Shown: piece after piece, positions 11,090-23,688 of the stretch
Numbering within the stretch: the first letter of the stretch is position 1
Layout of the letters: each line of letters starts with the position of its first letter
From: Talaromyces rugulosus
Lineage: Eukaryota > Ascomycota > Eurotiomycetes > Eurotiales > Trichocomaceae
Direction: 5' to 3'
DNA: 64,000 nucleotides
Assembly: GCF_013368755.1 (NCBI RefSeq)
Contig: NC_049566.1
Span: forward strand, 4,278,001 to 4,342,000
Position numbers and translations under genes: made by a program
The notes under the pieces: generated by a model
What the model was told of the DNA's origin: nothing
Databases searched by the model: none
The model's input: only the letters and a program-made list of their open reading frames with translations

Positions 11090-13057
11090 CTAACGACTAC
11101 TGAAGGTGGAACGACTTGACAGTCGACTAGCTCGATCAGACCGTTTGTCTTCTCGAGCCCGTCGACCATCCTCGATTTCTCTCCGGCTGATAGGGGCAGT
11201 AAACTCCGAACCCGCTGGCATGATGTACTTCTTGGGCCGACGGTCTTCAATATTGAGACCAAAGGCACCATCGTCATCTGCCCGCATGTGGATAGTTTTG
11301 CCGCTAACAGTGTCTGGATTGAAACTGATACTCATTCCACCCAGGTTCATAGAAATGGTGTTGTCACTTTCAAACTGTGAACCAACTCCGCTACCGTCCC
11401 GTGTGCGTGCATCGCTTCCCCGGCTACTGTTAGATCGACTCTTCTGACTGCCGCTGTCGCTTTCCTGGCGTTGTTGAGCAATTCGGGTTTTCAGTTTCAA
11501 GGCATCTGCCGTCAGAGGAACGCCGGTACGGCCAGATTTCGCAGCCTGGTATTCTTCAGCATTTCGATGCTGTTGCTCCATGTCGACCGTCGAGTCGGGT
11601 CGGGGTTCGGGTTCGTCATCGTAGTATAGAGTACGTCGACGACGAGAGTCTTCGATAGCAATCCGACGTGCGCCGTCAGGAGTATTGTAAGACATCCTTC
11701 GAGGAGCTTTCATACTTTGGCTGCGCTCCGGCCCGCCAACGATCTTGCGAAGCTGCTGGTGTGGTAGCGCTTCTTTCAACTCGGACAGATCCCAGGAGTC
11801 TCTGGAGTGAGACATGCGGCGACCGGTCGGAGGGACACTTCCTGTGGTCATCGACTTGGGAGGGTGCTCCGGTCGCTTCTGAATAATCTTGGCCTTGGGC
11901 TTGGGCACCGGCGGTGGAGGCGGTGGCATACGGTAGTAATCTTCGTCCAAGCCGTCGATTTCGACTGGCCGCCGACTCTCAGGCCTTCGACTCTCAGATT
12001 GTCGACGAGAAGACCGGTGCTCTCTTGAAACATGGCGTTCTAGGTAGCCTCCGTCTTCATAGGAAGCCTTGGGAGTAGGTTGCTCAATCACGGGCCGCGT
12101 ATATACCGAAGACCGCCTACGCTGCTCTCTCGGTCGAGACGCCGAAGATGTGCGAGACTTTTCGTAAACCGTGTCATACGGTGAGGCTGGTTCGCCAAAG
12201 TATTGGTGTTGTGGCGTTGAGGGTTGGGTATAATAAGCAGACGTGGCAGGAGGAGGACCATAATGTTCAAAGGGAGAAGAAGCTGGCAATGCACCTGGGT
12301 TATACATGTTTTCTGGCATTCCTGCATGGTAACTCAAAGGCCGTTCATCCAAGTGATAGGCTGACACGCGGCTTGGACGTCGCTGACGGATAGGTGACTG
12401 GGCCACATGCATCTCTGGTCCATAAGAAGGATAAGGGTATCGAGAAGCCTGGGGAGAAGGGGGAGGTATTTCATTCGCCTGAGGAGGCGGCTGAGAGTAA
12501 TAATGGTGGTAATCCATGGGGCGAGGGTCCACAGTAGGCACAGGATACGCAGGCATGGCGGCCGGGGGATATCCGTTGTTACCATAGGGCCAATAACCTT
12601 CCGGGGGCTGGTGTTGCATTGTGACGCTTTCCCTACGTCTGGACTTTGAAGGAGATCTTTGATGAGGAGCAACGGTCCGAGGGTTCATGTACATCATATC
12701 AGCAGACGCACGCTTTTCGTCCCGTTGTTTTCCCTTGTCCCTGTCCCTTCGGCTTTCTTTTGTTCGGACAGCGTCGGCGGTCTTGCTCCTGGGATTGGTA
12801 TCTAGACTCAAAGCCAGAGGGCTAGGCTTTCCACTTGCGCGAGACTGGCTACTATTCCCGGTCGCCGCAGTACGGCTTGAATAGCCCGAGTCGCTGGCAA
12901 AGTCGATTGGCACAAGTTCCAATGGCCCAAAGTCGGACTTGGATCGCTTCGCAGCAATATTAGCGCTTTGGCGAGTGTGAGGGATAACACTTCCTGCGTC
13001 GTCATCGTATTCTTCAACGTAAGCGGCAGCAGGTTTTTGGGGAGATTTCCTGGCCAT
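11090..13057 (-). CDS. Large intrinsically disordered fungal protein, function unknown
   Basis: This is an uninterrupted 655-residue frame with its ATG at 13057. The protein is rich in R, S, P, Q, E and Y with almost no hydrophobic core. It has a PPPPPPVPKPK polyproline run near residue 400, repeated SRR/ESRRP basic-serine motifs near 360-385, and many SP/TP and RRxS sites typical of phosphorylated scaffolds. A short better-ordered region near the C-terminus (MNLGGMSISFNPDTVSGKTIHM) may be the conserved part. No catalytic domain, membrane segment or zinc motif is seen. The polyproline run could bind SH3 or WW domains. I do not recognise the family. The region upstream is a long pyrimidine-rich leader on the mRNA strand, suggesting post-transcriptional control. 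Confidence 0.75.
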   Translation of the reverse strand: MARKSPQKPAAAYVEEYDDDAGSVIPHTRQSANIAAKRSKSDFGPLELVPIDFASDSGYSSRTAATGNSSQSRASGKPSPLALSLDTNPRSKTADAVRTKESRRDRDKGKQRDEKRASADMMYMNPRTVAPHQRSPSKSRRRESVTMQHQPPEGYWPYGNNGYPPAAMPAYPVPTVDPRPMDYHHYYSQPPPQANEIPPPSPQASRYPYPSYGPEMHVAQSPIRQRRPSRVSAYHLDERPLSYHAGMPENMYNPGALPASSPFEHYGPPPATSAYYTQPSTPQHQYFGEPASPYDTVYEKSRTSSASRPREQRRRSSVYTRPVIEQPTPKASYEDGGYLERHVSREHRSSRRQSESRRPESRRPVEIDGLDEDYYRMPPPPPPVPKPKAKIIQKRPEHPPKSMTTGSVPPTGRRMSHSRDSWDLSELKEALPHQQLRKIVGGPERSQSMKAPRRMSYNTPDGARRIAIEDSRRRRTLYYDDEPEPRPDSTVDMEQQHRNAEEYQAAKSGRTGVPLTADALKLKTRIAQQRQESDSGSQKSRSNSSRGSDARTRDGSGVGSQFESDNTISMNLGGMSISFNPDTVSGKTIHMRADDDGAFGLNIEDRRPKKYIMPAGSEFTAPISRREIEDGRRAREDKRSDRASRLSSRSTFSSR

Positions 13058-15000
13058 GGTGATGGCGCGGTGCCCCCAGGGTTTTATTTGGCAGGGAGGA
13101 GAACGGTGTGCGGGCTAGGGCCCGACAGACGAGAAATCACCAGCAGGCTGCCACCCAATTCGTCCCCAAGTGGGTTCTGTCCTTTCTACCCAATGCTGTC
13201 TGCGAGCAGACCCGTAGGCGGGGGCCCTACTGTGTCTAGACCTGCTGATCAGCAGGTAGAGGCAGGTAGAGAGGCAGGCAACGGCGTGGTTCAAAGTTGT
13301 GTTAACGACCGGCAGATACACTTAATCGGTGATGAATATCCACAATAGTCGAACAGTGCTCCATCGAAAACCTGGCGGGCAGAAGATGATGACGGCGGCG
13401 GCGGAATCTAGAAGGCCAAGTTGGGCGAGGCGAACAGCAGCGGGCGATGAGTCAAGCGTGAGACTGACAGTCTGGCAAGCTGTGAATGGGCAAGTGTGGC
13501 AGTTCGCTGGGTATGAAAAGATCCCCGTGCAGAAAGCGGTCGACGGTTGGATGATCTGGCAGACTGACAGAGCAGCGGTGGGGTTGGGAGAGTGGAGGTG
13601 TGTCTTGTCGTCTCAAATAGAAGACAGCGACAGTGGTACGGTGCAGCAAGGCCCAAACAGCGAGGGGCTCTGGTCGAAATAAGTGTAGAGAGGTGGTGAA
13701 TGTCCGTCAGTCAGTCGAGGGTTGGTGGTGGTGGTGGTGGCGGGCAGATCGGAAGGGTCGAGTAAACAACGGCAGGGAAAAAAAATTCCGGAATTGCGGA
13801 TGAGTGTGGGCGAAGCCAAGACGAATTGAGACGCCTGGGCGAGAGGAGAGGCTGACAGTTTTCGGCGACTGAGGCTGGACAAATGGTAAGAATGGAGTGA
13901 AGGCAGAGTCAGACAAAACAGGCAAGCAGCAGGGGCAGGAGGAACAGTGTCGTGGTGAGCGGTTAGTAGCTGGGCAGCAAACAGACGGCTAGCGACGTTG
14001 CTGCGGGTGGATGCAGACAGCCCGACTGACTTGACCGTGAACAGACGCTGACTGGGGGTTGGACAGCGAGTGCTCGTCGTGGCGATGGTTTTGAGGGTGC
14101 GAGAGAGAAGAGAAAAAAGCGGGTGGGTGGATGTGCTGGTGGGGAGGGGACGCGAGGGAGTTGCCGCTTCCCGTCCGGCCTGGTCGTGATAGGCCGCCTC
14201 GTGCAGTAGTCTGACTGCAGTGCTTGCTGGCTCTCCAGGCTGCAAGCCCAGAAGGGGGGGAGAAAAAAAGGAAAAGAAAGAAAAAAAAATAGTAATCAAA
14301 ATAGTAAGAGCTAGAGACGTACCTTTTTCTGCAATGCAGGCTGACAGGATCGCCTTTGCTGTTACGTCCCGCCTAGCGGTAAACGATGGAAGCTGCAAGA
14401 TGGATGACACTGGGAAAAGAAAACGAGAAAGAAAGAGGAGAACCAAGTGACTATGTAGTGATAGTTCTGGGAGAGTCTCGTTTTACGTCAACTGTCAAGC
14501 TCGGCTTCAGGGGAATTCCGGCCTCGGGGGTATTGATCGGGTCGAACTCGAGCAAAGCGCAGAGACTGAGACTACGTTGGGCTGCATCGTCGTAATAGTA
14601 GTAGTAACGATTGTGGCGAGGGTATTTTCGGAAACACACTGGCCACAATAATAATACGTCGTGGGCGAAATGGGGCCGCTTCAGGTGGAAATCAAGCGTG
14701 AAATACGGGGTGAGTAAGAAAAGAGCTGGATGAAACAGTGATGAAATGCCCGGGTTCGGGGGCATGTGGTTCTTTTTATTTCTCTTTTGTTCTCTTTTTT
14801 CCTTTTTCCGCTTCCTTCTTCTCGCCAGATCATTCGCAATTGCTGGAAAAGCGGATGGGCCGTCTTTAGGTTCTTATTCTCTGTCCAGCCACAAGCCGTA
14901 GCGCTTAGCATTTTGTTGATCGTAAGGCTGCAACAATCCTCTCAGGATGCAGCCTGCCTGAGAAACTTTTTTTTTTCGGTCCCATAATAATTCTCAAAGA
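13058..15000 (-). promoter_or_regulatory. Probable long pyrimidine-rich 5' leader/promoter of the 655-residue protein gene
   Basis: On the minus strand this stretch is strongly C/T-rich, with runs such as those at 14250-14290 and 14766-14820. A frame at 13613-14446 (277 codons) is open but has the composition of the leader, with Ser/Pro/Thr/Leu-rich sequence and no domain. Long CT-rich leaders are common upstream of regulated genes in Aspergillus-type fungi. That the region is transcribed with the downstream gene is inference. Confidence 0.35.
13722..13740. repeat. GGT trinucleotide microsatellite
   Basis: A short run of GGT units lies inside the long leader region. It is a simple repeat likely to vary between strains. 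Confidence 0.7.
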
Positions 15001-18000
15001 GTGATGCCGGTGTGTCGGGTTCCGACGGTCTATTTTTACGCGTAACATACTGTTGTTGAGCCGCTTAGGCAGACAAGACTGAAACCCATTCGTTCCATAC
15101 AGAGCAGAATTGGATCCGGGGAAACGTTAGTGTGTCCCATCTACTCACGGAAACCCTAACGGTCGGGGACCGTATAGAGTACACAGGCCGCTCCAACCTC
15201 GGTGCTTTCCGGGTGATAGTATTGATTGAGCGGCCATTGCCCTGTTGGATCGCCCATTAAAAAGGTGGTGTTATTGAAAAAAAAAAAAAAAAACCGGCGC
15301 AAGCATAGATGTAATCAAAGGAAGCTGATCGTGGTTGGCTGCCCGAAGCGGGAGGAACGTGTTGGACAGCAATTGGGCTGCTTGCTGTCGTGCATCTAGT
15401 CAACAGCGGTCATCCCTGCAAATAATGCTGCATCGCACTGCTCGTCGAATGAGGGGCCGCGTTATCGCCGGCTCTTCAGCGATTCCGATCAGACTCCGTA
15501 AGCTGGGCGCAAACAGGTGTCTTGTCGTCAGCCAGAAAGGTCAGCATCGTATAGCCAAAGTTTGGTTACAGCAACAGTGACTTTTATCCATACAGCATAA
15601 AGTAGTACGTAGCAGGCCGAAAACACGATCCGAGAGTGCAAAATTTCCTGAAACGGAAAAGCCCGTTGAGACTGGGGAATTATTAGATCACGGCCGGATC
15701 TTGTGATGACGCGATATTGCTTATCGGTGATCGTAGGGAGGGTTCCCATAATTGTCGAGAATCAATCCTTAACTAATAGGTCTTATGCTCTAGTTGCACA
15801 GAGCTCGGACGGGGACGTGTGTCTGTCTTGACTAATTGCAGTCAAGTCTCAAAGTCCGCGTCTACGTTGTAGTCATCGTCCTAGATCAGTGTGATCGTGC
15901 GAGTCAGCACGATAAGATCTAGCTGCCTTCCAGTATCGCATATCACAATATCAATTGAATAATATCTTACGGATAAATGCAACTTTGGACATTGGCGAAC
16001 TATAGTACAAGGCGCATGTATGTCACGGTACGGGAAAAATTCCCCACTGTGCTCCTTCAGATGAGACCGTAACGGACTTGGGCAGCGATGCTGCGGCGGC
16101 TATTTTCGTTTCCCGCCTTGAGCTGAACTGCCCTCGATGACCCCGAAGGCCACGGGCATTTAATTTTTATTGAGACCTGTGGCAACCAGTCAGCAAACAG
16201 GGTCATGGATCAAAGTGATTAAGTGATCATCGCAATATTTGCTCGACGGTTTACGTCTCGTCGAGTGAAAAGATCTCACTGCAATGACTCACACTATCGG
16301 GCCTCAATGTGGATGCACTGATGCAGGTTAGAGCCGTACTGCATATTGATCCACCTTGGTGGGCCAAATCCCTCTGACACACGCAAACAATATTGAATAC
16401 ACTTCTTTTTCTTGCTGTCAGTTTCCTGTTGTGACGTAGCCAAAAGAGAAATTTTTTGATTTCTTTGAAAATAGGGCTAGTCGAGAAGAGTGACGTACTT
16501 CTGGAAGATATTATTGAGCAGTTTATCTTGACGATCGTAACTGGCTACCTCTGGCTTTTTTTTTTTCTCCGCAGTGATGTAGGGCAAATCTCACAAGATT
16601 TCCCGATCGGGTAAAATCGGCAACCGGGTTGTCTGTTCTTGTACTGGCGGGTATTGTTGATGCGGAAAACCGTCTGCCAAATAGCTGGATTCGCATCAGA
16701 ATTCTGCCGAGGGAGCCAGTGTTCATCGCACAAGAAATCACGCAGTCTGGGCAAGTTGTTTTGGTTTCCCCTCATTGGCTTGGGAGACGGACAAACAAAC
16801 ATAGCTAGATGTAGCTGAGCCACCACAAGCATCAGTCAAAGCTGCCCCGTCACAACCCCAAATGAGCCCGCAGATTGCCGGCAGGCGTGTCACTATCTCG
16901 GGAATCTGTTTAGACGTGCGGGCTTGAGCGGATTAGGATTGAGGCTAGTCGGGCGATCGTGTAACCAATGGACGAAGATGCTCATCATGGTGTGCTACCG
17001 ATGAGGAATCGCGGTGCATGCTGAGCCTCAACCTAGGTGGCCAGGCAGGCAAGAACCACTAGAGACGTCGCTTATTGCATGATAGTACGCGTCGCACTTA
17101 GGAGAGTTGCACGTTGACGCATCAGTTGATGTCGGCTGATGCTGTGATGCCACAACGGAAGGAGCTTGAGTATTGGCCACAGTCACGGGACCTCCTGGGC
17201 GCCTTCTCGGCTTCACTGCGTTTCTACAGTTTCTCTCTTCACTCCACATATGAATAAACATACAGCTCTAGCAGGGTTTCACCTCTCCTCGGCCTCTCCA
17301 ACGATCGACTCTTGCCTAGCACGCAGACCCTACTCCACGATGCACGACCCGTCTCTTGTTTCAGAAAAGCCCCTTGATATTGGCACTGTATAAGGGGATT
17401 CTCACTATTGCCTGCCAGGCTACAGTGTCCTGAGTCAGGAGCGTCGCGCTTGCTAACGCACAACAAACACATCACATGCAGCTCGCCACTGCTGCGGAGA
17501 TATTCACCCACCCGCCTCGAGCAGACCACACGTGTGGAGGGTCCAGCGAGCCAATAGCTTCTTGTCATTGCTTGTGCTACTACGGTTCTATGATTGCAGC
17601 AAATCGGTCCACAAGAGCTATGTTGACGCTACTGCTGTCTGACAAATCAGGATCGCCTCGCTCATGCGGCCTCTTGGTTCACTACGATGTGCAATACTCT
17701 TTTTGGACATGAAGGGAAATTGGCAGATGCAGATATGTAATCGGAGTTTCAAATTCAATTTTTCTCCGCACAAGAAACCGGATTTCTTGTATAATTGCAG
17801 TGGCATCGTGTCTGCTTCACCGCAGCAACGCGTGCAATTAAAGCAAGGGGCGTAGTTTTTGGCACTGCAATCGTGGCCTGCAAGACCCAGCGTGTCCATG
17901 CGAACTACTAATGTTTTTATTAATCAAGTTCAATTGTCCAGGTGCTTGAAATTCTAGGAACTGGAACCGTCAATGCTAGGTACATCTTTACAATATTGCT

Positions 18001-19202
18001 ACATCGTTCACCATAATAGCGAGATGAGCCTGCTCTGCCCTGAACCTTGCAATGCGTGAAAATGCGGTATTTTGTTCCTTTCAAACATGACGAATATGGC
18101 ATATGTCTCAGATCATCAATTAATACCATCTGGTGGCCATTGAGCCATTGACTGCAGATAGCCGAGGTTTAATCAAAGGCACCAGCACAACTGCATTGGT
18201 ATTCCAAAATAAAGGTCCTGCAATGTCTAGTGTTCGCATTAGAATGCAACACAAATCAATGATCCAGGCCTTGACTAGCCATATCAGCATGGACGGCATA
18301 ATGTCATGCAGTTTCAAGTTCAACCGTGATTGGCTACGTCATCACAGGTGAAGAAGCGGTCTGCAACACCCTCGTGCGCACTGTCCACCACAACTCGATA
18401 GAAGCAAGGGATAGACGCTAGTTTCTGGATGCTAACGTGATTGTTCAGGATATTAAATTTCCTTGGCCCGTTTGTCCGTGGCTATTGTCCGAGCATGCGA
18501 GTCCTGAGCCCGAGTCAGATGACTGAATGTTTTGGTAATAGAGGTTGATTCGAAGCCATTCAACAAAATACCGAGCTTGTTGAAGTTCTATTTGTCAACT
18601 ATATAAAAAGTTATTTTCTTGCTGTATTCGTGAAAGCCATTGTCAAATTTGACAATATCTGTGCGCTACCGTAAATATCAATTAATATATATTGCGCTTG
18701 ATAGCATCCATCCAGATGTCATTGACATCGATTAAACATTGAAGATGTATGATTGTTTAATATATGTATTATCAATCCAATGTTATATGTAGTTTTTAGG
18801 TCCGTCAACTGGTGTAAGCTAGCAAGTATGAATTAACATTGAATATTATGTCAATGTTGATGTATGTAGTCGTTTCGAATATTCATCCAGGCATTCCTAG
18901 ACAGTGACCAAGAGCACCTGGAAAACATTGAAGCTGACGACATCAGTAACCAAATAATTCATTATATACAAAGTAATACATCGATATGTAGTGTTAAGCA
19001 GCATCATCAATAAATATTAACTTCCGAAGCACCAAACTTTATGCTTAGCTCTTTATTATCATCATATTAGGCATTTTGATATTTCTATGCGTATTCTATA
19101 CAATCGCTGTCATAAGTAATCTCCACACAATTGATCAACATTTAACGTTGGAAATCCGATCGTTCCAAAACACCAACGTTAGATCATATATCCCCTATTC
19201 AA
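15001..19202. other. Gene-poor region
   Basis: Over 4.2 kb no frame longer than about 110 codons shows a domain, and frames on both strands overlap without a dominant one. Composition shifts from mixed (15-18 kb) to very AT-rich (18.5-19.2 kb). It may contain unrecognised ncRNA, decayed repeats or a regulatory domain. No terminal inverted repeats, LTRs or tRNA-like sequence were recognised by eye. Confidence 0.4.
15277..15293 (+). repeat. Poly(A) tract, A17
   Basis: Seventeen consecutive A residues are seen directly. No target-site duplication was recognised around it, so it is not called a retroposon tail. Confidence 0.85.
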
Positions 19203-22200
19203 TTAAAAAGCCCACTGCTTGAGCCATATTTTCACCCATTCGGGCGAGACAGGGCCGAGTTGGGCAGCTTCCGAGCTATCTTTCTTCAATCTCTCGACTT
19301 CGTACTCTAGCTTTTCATTTCCTTTCTCAGGTGTCAACTGGTGACTATTTCTCGAGATCAGCCGGAAAAAGTCGAGCAATTTCGTTGCCGGGTTTGTCTC
19401 GACCACGAATCCATGGTTATCGTTGGTACTTCTCGCCAACGCTTCTACCCACTCGCCAAACGAAACCACTTGGATATTCGACGGTCCTCCTATGCCCTCT
19501 TGTACAGTTTTTATGAGATCAGACCAGACCGAAATTTGTGGATTGACAAGGTTATAAACTGCTGGCTCTTTAATTGATGACTTCCCTGTCTCGCTGATAA
19601 GCTCATAGGTAACGTCCATAAGCTGCACGATGACCTTTGCCAGAATGTCGACCGGCACCCAACTAACGGTATTCATTGCCCCAAGAGAGTCTGGCAACAG
19701 TCCCAAATACTTCGAACTAGCCAGTAAACTAGGGAACCACTCGTGTGCATTCCAACTACCAGCTGTTGAAAGCACCGGGCCGGCGATCTGACCAACTCGT
19801 AAAACGGCGCACGGAGTACCAGAGAACCTGTTAAAGGACTCTATCAACCGCTCGCCAACATATTTAGACTCTCCATACCCCATGAGCTCCGGGGCTGCGA
19901 GATCATGGATCATAGCCTCTGGTACCAGCTGTCCTGGATTCTCATTTATCCAGTTTAGGATAGTGGAGATACTAGAAACAAACAATATTGGCGCTTTATG
20001 GACACACTTATTGCTAAAGTCAACAAGGTGCCGTGTGCCTGCAATATGGCCTTTCTCGAATGATTCGATCCTGTGGTTGAAGTCGACCTTCCACGCGGAG
20101 TGTATTATTGCATTAGTTTCTGATAAAAGCCGGGTGTACACGGACTCTCCCAAACCGAGATCCGCCTTTGACATATCCGCGGTAAAAAACTCGACTTGTT
20201 TAGGCATATCCGGTGCTATCCATAGGATAGGGAGGTCTCTTGATTTGTTGCCCGCTGTTTGTCTTGCTTCGGCATCAACGGATCGATTGAGGCAGACAAC
20301 CTTGGCCACTCGTGGGTTAAGTAAAAGGAAATGCAAAAGGTAGCTTCCTAGGGAGCCCGTTGACCCAGTCAAAATGACCGTCAAGTTGTCTTGTTGTACC
20401 TTCTTTGCCGGTAGTGTCGCGTCAAGTCCTGTCGAATACTTGTCAATTGTCGTTTGTAGACGGGCATTGCGTTCCTTTATGACAGTAGTAGCGCATGTAT
20501 GCACACCATTCTCTCCTTTATGAGCATTTATAATAGTATCCATGGCGTGAGCAAGCCCGCGGATTGATACCGAGCTGTAGATCACCTGAGGGTTGATCTT
20601 GTCGTAATCAAGATTCAATTTACATGTCCTCAAGACGGCCTTTAATCGCTGTACCACAATTGTGACCTGTAGTGAATCCATGCCAAGTTCGAAGATGTCA
20701 TCATCGTCTCCCAATTTATCGGCCTCAAGAACTTGCGAGTATAGACCTTTAACCATGTTCAGGATACACGTTAAATCCGACGGATCACTCAGTTCCAAGC
20801 CATCGGCTAGTAGTCCCTCTTCTGCTGACGAGTATAGTTCATCAACCTGGGCAGCGAACTTTTGTACGGTGGACTGTCGTTGGATTGTCCCTTTCCCAGC
20901 ACGATTAAATGCTTCTGTGGACGAAATAATGTAGACGAGAGATTTTGGCACGCGAGAAAACCGTGGGGCCTGGAGATTGGCTTGGCTGATGGTATCCCAA
21001 AGTAGATCCACCATCGTCTCACGTTCTTCTTTAGTGGTGACAGAGTATCCATCCTGTAACTCGACCAAAAGACTCGGCAGAAAACGGTACTCGCCGACAA
21101 CCAGAACACCTTTGACAGCCGGATGGTTGCCGATTGTGTCTTCTAGTGGACGTGGATTGATCTTTTCACCGTTCGAGAGAACAATCAGGTCATCGCGCCT
21201 GCCGACATATCGCCACCAGCCTTGACTGTCTTCTCCGTCGGGTTTCATCCACAAGTCCTTGGTTGAGTATTCTTTCATTTCAGGAAAAAGCAAAACTGAG
21301 CCATGATATTTGCGAGTTGTTGAATTAAATGGAATAACCAGCTCAAAGATCCCCGGCGAGATCTCATCGAATCGATACCCGACCTTGGTGTTGAATTTTA
21401 TACAGTCCCATTTGCTGCTATCACCGGGAATGGTGCTATAAAACCCATTCTCAGTGGATCCAATCATGCTCCAAAGGTGCTTGAGCCGAGAAGACAGAAT
21501 CTTGCCTGCCTGTTCGGGGAGTGGTCCGCCACCATAAGAGACGTGGTTGAGCTTGGATAGCACTTCGATGCCTGTCTCTGTCTTGGACATGTCGTTCAGT
21601 ATCGACGGCGCCGTGCAGAGCACCGTTATCACGTTTTGCTGTAGCAGACCCGTCATGTAGTCCTTTGTCATGGCTGCATTGTGATGGGGTAGAACCACCG
21701 TTGCGTCGAACTGTGGAGTTACCAAGCTCAGATAACACCCAGCAGACTACTCAAGTTAGAACCTTTCCGTATCTGACTGTGCTGGATTTATAATAAACAA
21801 AAACGAGCTTACATGAAACGGCGGGAGAGTATGCAGGTAATTCTCCCTTGTATATGCGAAAACACTGGTGTGAATCCCCTCCTCTGTCGGTACCGCATCG
21901 GCTGCGAAGAAACGGAGCATTACTTCCGGGCTATGTCCGACGGGCTTAGGGTTTCCTAGTGATTTTTCCTTCGTCAGATGTTTCCCTATTTAAAGCTAGC
22001 TCGGATACTATTTGTGTTTATGTCAACTAACCTGACGATCCGGAGGTATGTAGCAGAAGAATTGGATCGGTGTATTTTTCATCTGGTATTTCTCTAGCAG
22101 GATAATGCGTGGCTTTCGTGGTTTCATCCATAATGGTGTCATATCCGGGAACGAGTATTGTTTTTATTCCGGGAACAAACGAAAATAACGACAGTAGACT

Positions 22201-22684
22201 CTTTTCCACCTCAATAGCGTATATAACAAGCTGGCAGCCGGTGCGCTCAAACAGAATCTGCTGGGCCTCGTTTGTATTCCTTAAAGATGGCAGTAATATC
22301 TTTCCCAACCCTTAGCAATCAACACTCCAATCGGCGACAAAAGAGAAACAAAAAAGAAAAACTTACCTTCCTCCCTGTCTTCAGCGCCGCAATCGTAAAA
22401 GCAATATATCTCAAATCACTCGGCCCCATATACGCAAATGTATCTCCCTCCGCAAGCCCGGCTTCGTTAACAAGCCACCACGAGACTCGGTTGATTGCAT
22501 TGGCGATTTTCGGATACCCGATTTCGTCGAATCCGTCAGCCGGGTTGGTCGCTGATTTGGCAATGTAGGCATATGGCCGTGAGGCTGGGTCGTTAGCTTT
22601 GGCGTCAAATATATTAGGAACGGGATTCCGGCCGTATTGCAGGCCGAATGGAGGCATATATTCCTCTTTTGTTTCTATTGCCAT
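19203..22684 (-). CDS. NRPS-like adenylate-forming reductase (A-T-R)
   Basis: Inferred introns are 22300-22366, 21956-22031 and 21747-21812, giving 1090 residues. The adenylation domain (about 1-550) has HTSGSSGNPKP at 190-200, GRRDD at 425-429 and the catalytic NRAGKGTIQR with Lys 528. The thiolation domain has the phosphopantetheine Ser 601 in FELGMDSLQ. The thioester-reductase domain (about 700-1085) has GSTGSLG at 704-710 and YGESK at 866-870, an SDR fold. No condensation domain is present. Such enzymes activate one carboxylic acid (an amino or aryl acid), load it on the carrier protein and release it by NADPH-dependent reduction to an aldehyde or alcohol. The substrate code cannot be read safely by eye. 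The neighbours are housekeeping genes and a gene desert, so it looks like an orphan secondary-metabolism gene. Intron junctions all keep frame. Confidence 0.9.
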
Positions 22685-23688
22685 TTTGAAGTTTTTTTTT
22701 TTTTTTAAATGTTGGATATGATCGGTTGATTCCGTGGGGAATATGAATATTGATGAATGAGTATAAGGATATTGGATATGCTCGTTTTATAATCAATTGA
22801 TGTATGAATTTAACAGCAACATCCAAAAAAAAACAGACCGAAGACACTGGGCGACCGAAAGGCCCGGCATTATTATCTATTCATACGCCAAATATCCCCT
22901 CCACCCACATGTGAATGCAACATTGAGTTGACAAATTGAACACAACCAACCGGACCGGATTGATCGGTTTACCAGAATACTAGCAGTAGTTGCATGTTAT
23001 CGTGCTATTTAGTTATCCACCACTAGCTCAACCCCACCACGCGGTCCAGCAAACCTTTTTTTATATGTGATTTGCAGAAACCATTGGCAACTAGTGAATC
23101 CCCCCCCCTGTACAGCCCGGCAAAAATAAGGCGTAACTTGCTTACTTTGTAGCCAATCAACCGGTGTGCTAATCGAACGCAACTCGGACTTCTCTACCAC
23201 TCGATGGCCTGGTCGATCGCGTATACATGCATAGGTCTCTTTAGCCCCCCCGATTTGATCACACTAATGCAAGCGGATCGACAATCTGGTAAAAGACCAA
23301 AATTGAGTTATTTCAGCGGATACGTAGTTTTGAGATGTTAGATACTCCGTACCGAATCATTATTAGGTGTGCGTTCCTTACTTCAAATGTTGTAAAAATG
23401 TTTAAATGTTGGTGGAGAATTGGTTGTATATGTAACTAGGGGGGAAGAGAAGCATTATTGCTTGTAGTGATGGGAACTCCTCATTGGGTAATTTTTGGCC
23501 ACCACGACTTGACATCAATGGCTCCTAGGTAATGCATTATTCAATTTTACTTTTGAATAATACCGGCTAGACGTGCGAAATTGATTTTTTAATGCTTTTT
23601 AACATTCCCGAAAAAAGTAACAAAGAATCCGCCTTGTTGATTAACCCTTTTAACCATGGCCACCTAACACGTGGGAATCTAAATAAAT
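22685..23688. other. Intergenic region
   Basis: Here 1.0 kb separate the NRPS-like gene start and the ArgRS stop. A T12-type run lies just upstream of the NRPS-like ATG at about 22690-22705. No gene or RNA was recognised. It should contain the NRPS-like promoter and the ArgRS 3' UTR. Confidence 0.45.

Noticed and set aside
13613..14446. 277-codon minus-strand frame
   Set aside because: Its composition mirrors the pyrimidine-rich leader (Ser/Leu/Pro/Thr), with no domain or conserved-looking block. More likely untranslated leader.
17239..17568. 109-codon minus-strand frame in the gene-poor region
   Set aside because: No domain, typical chance composition, no supporting splice structure.
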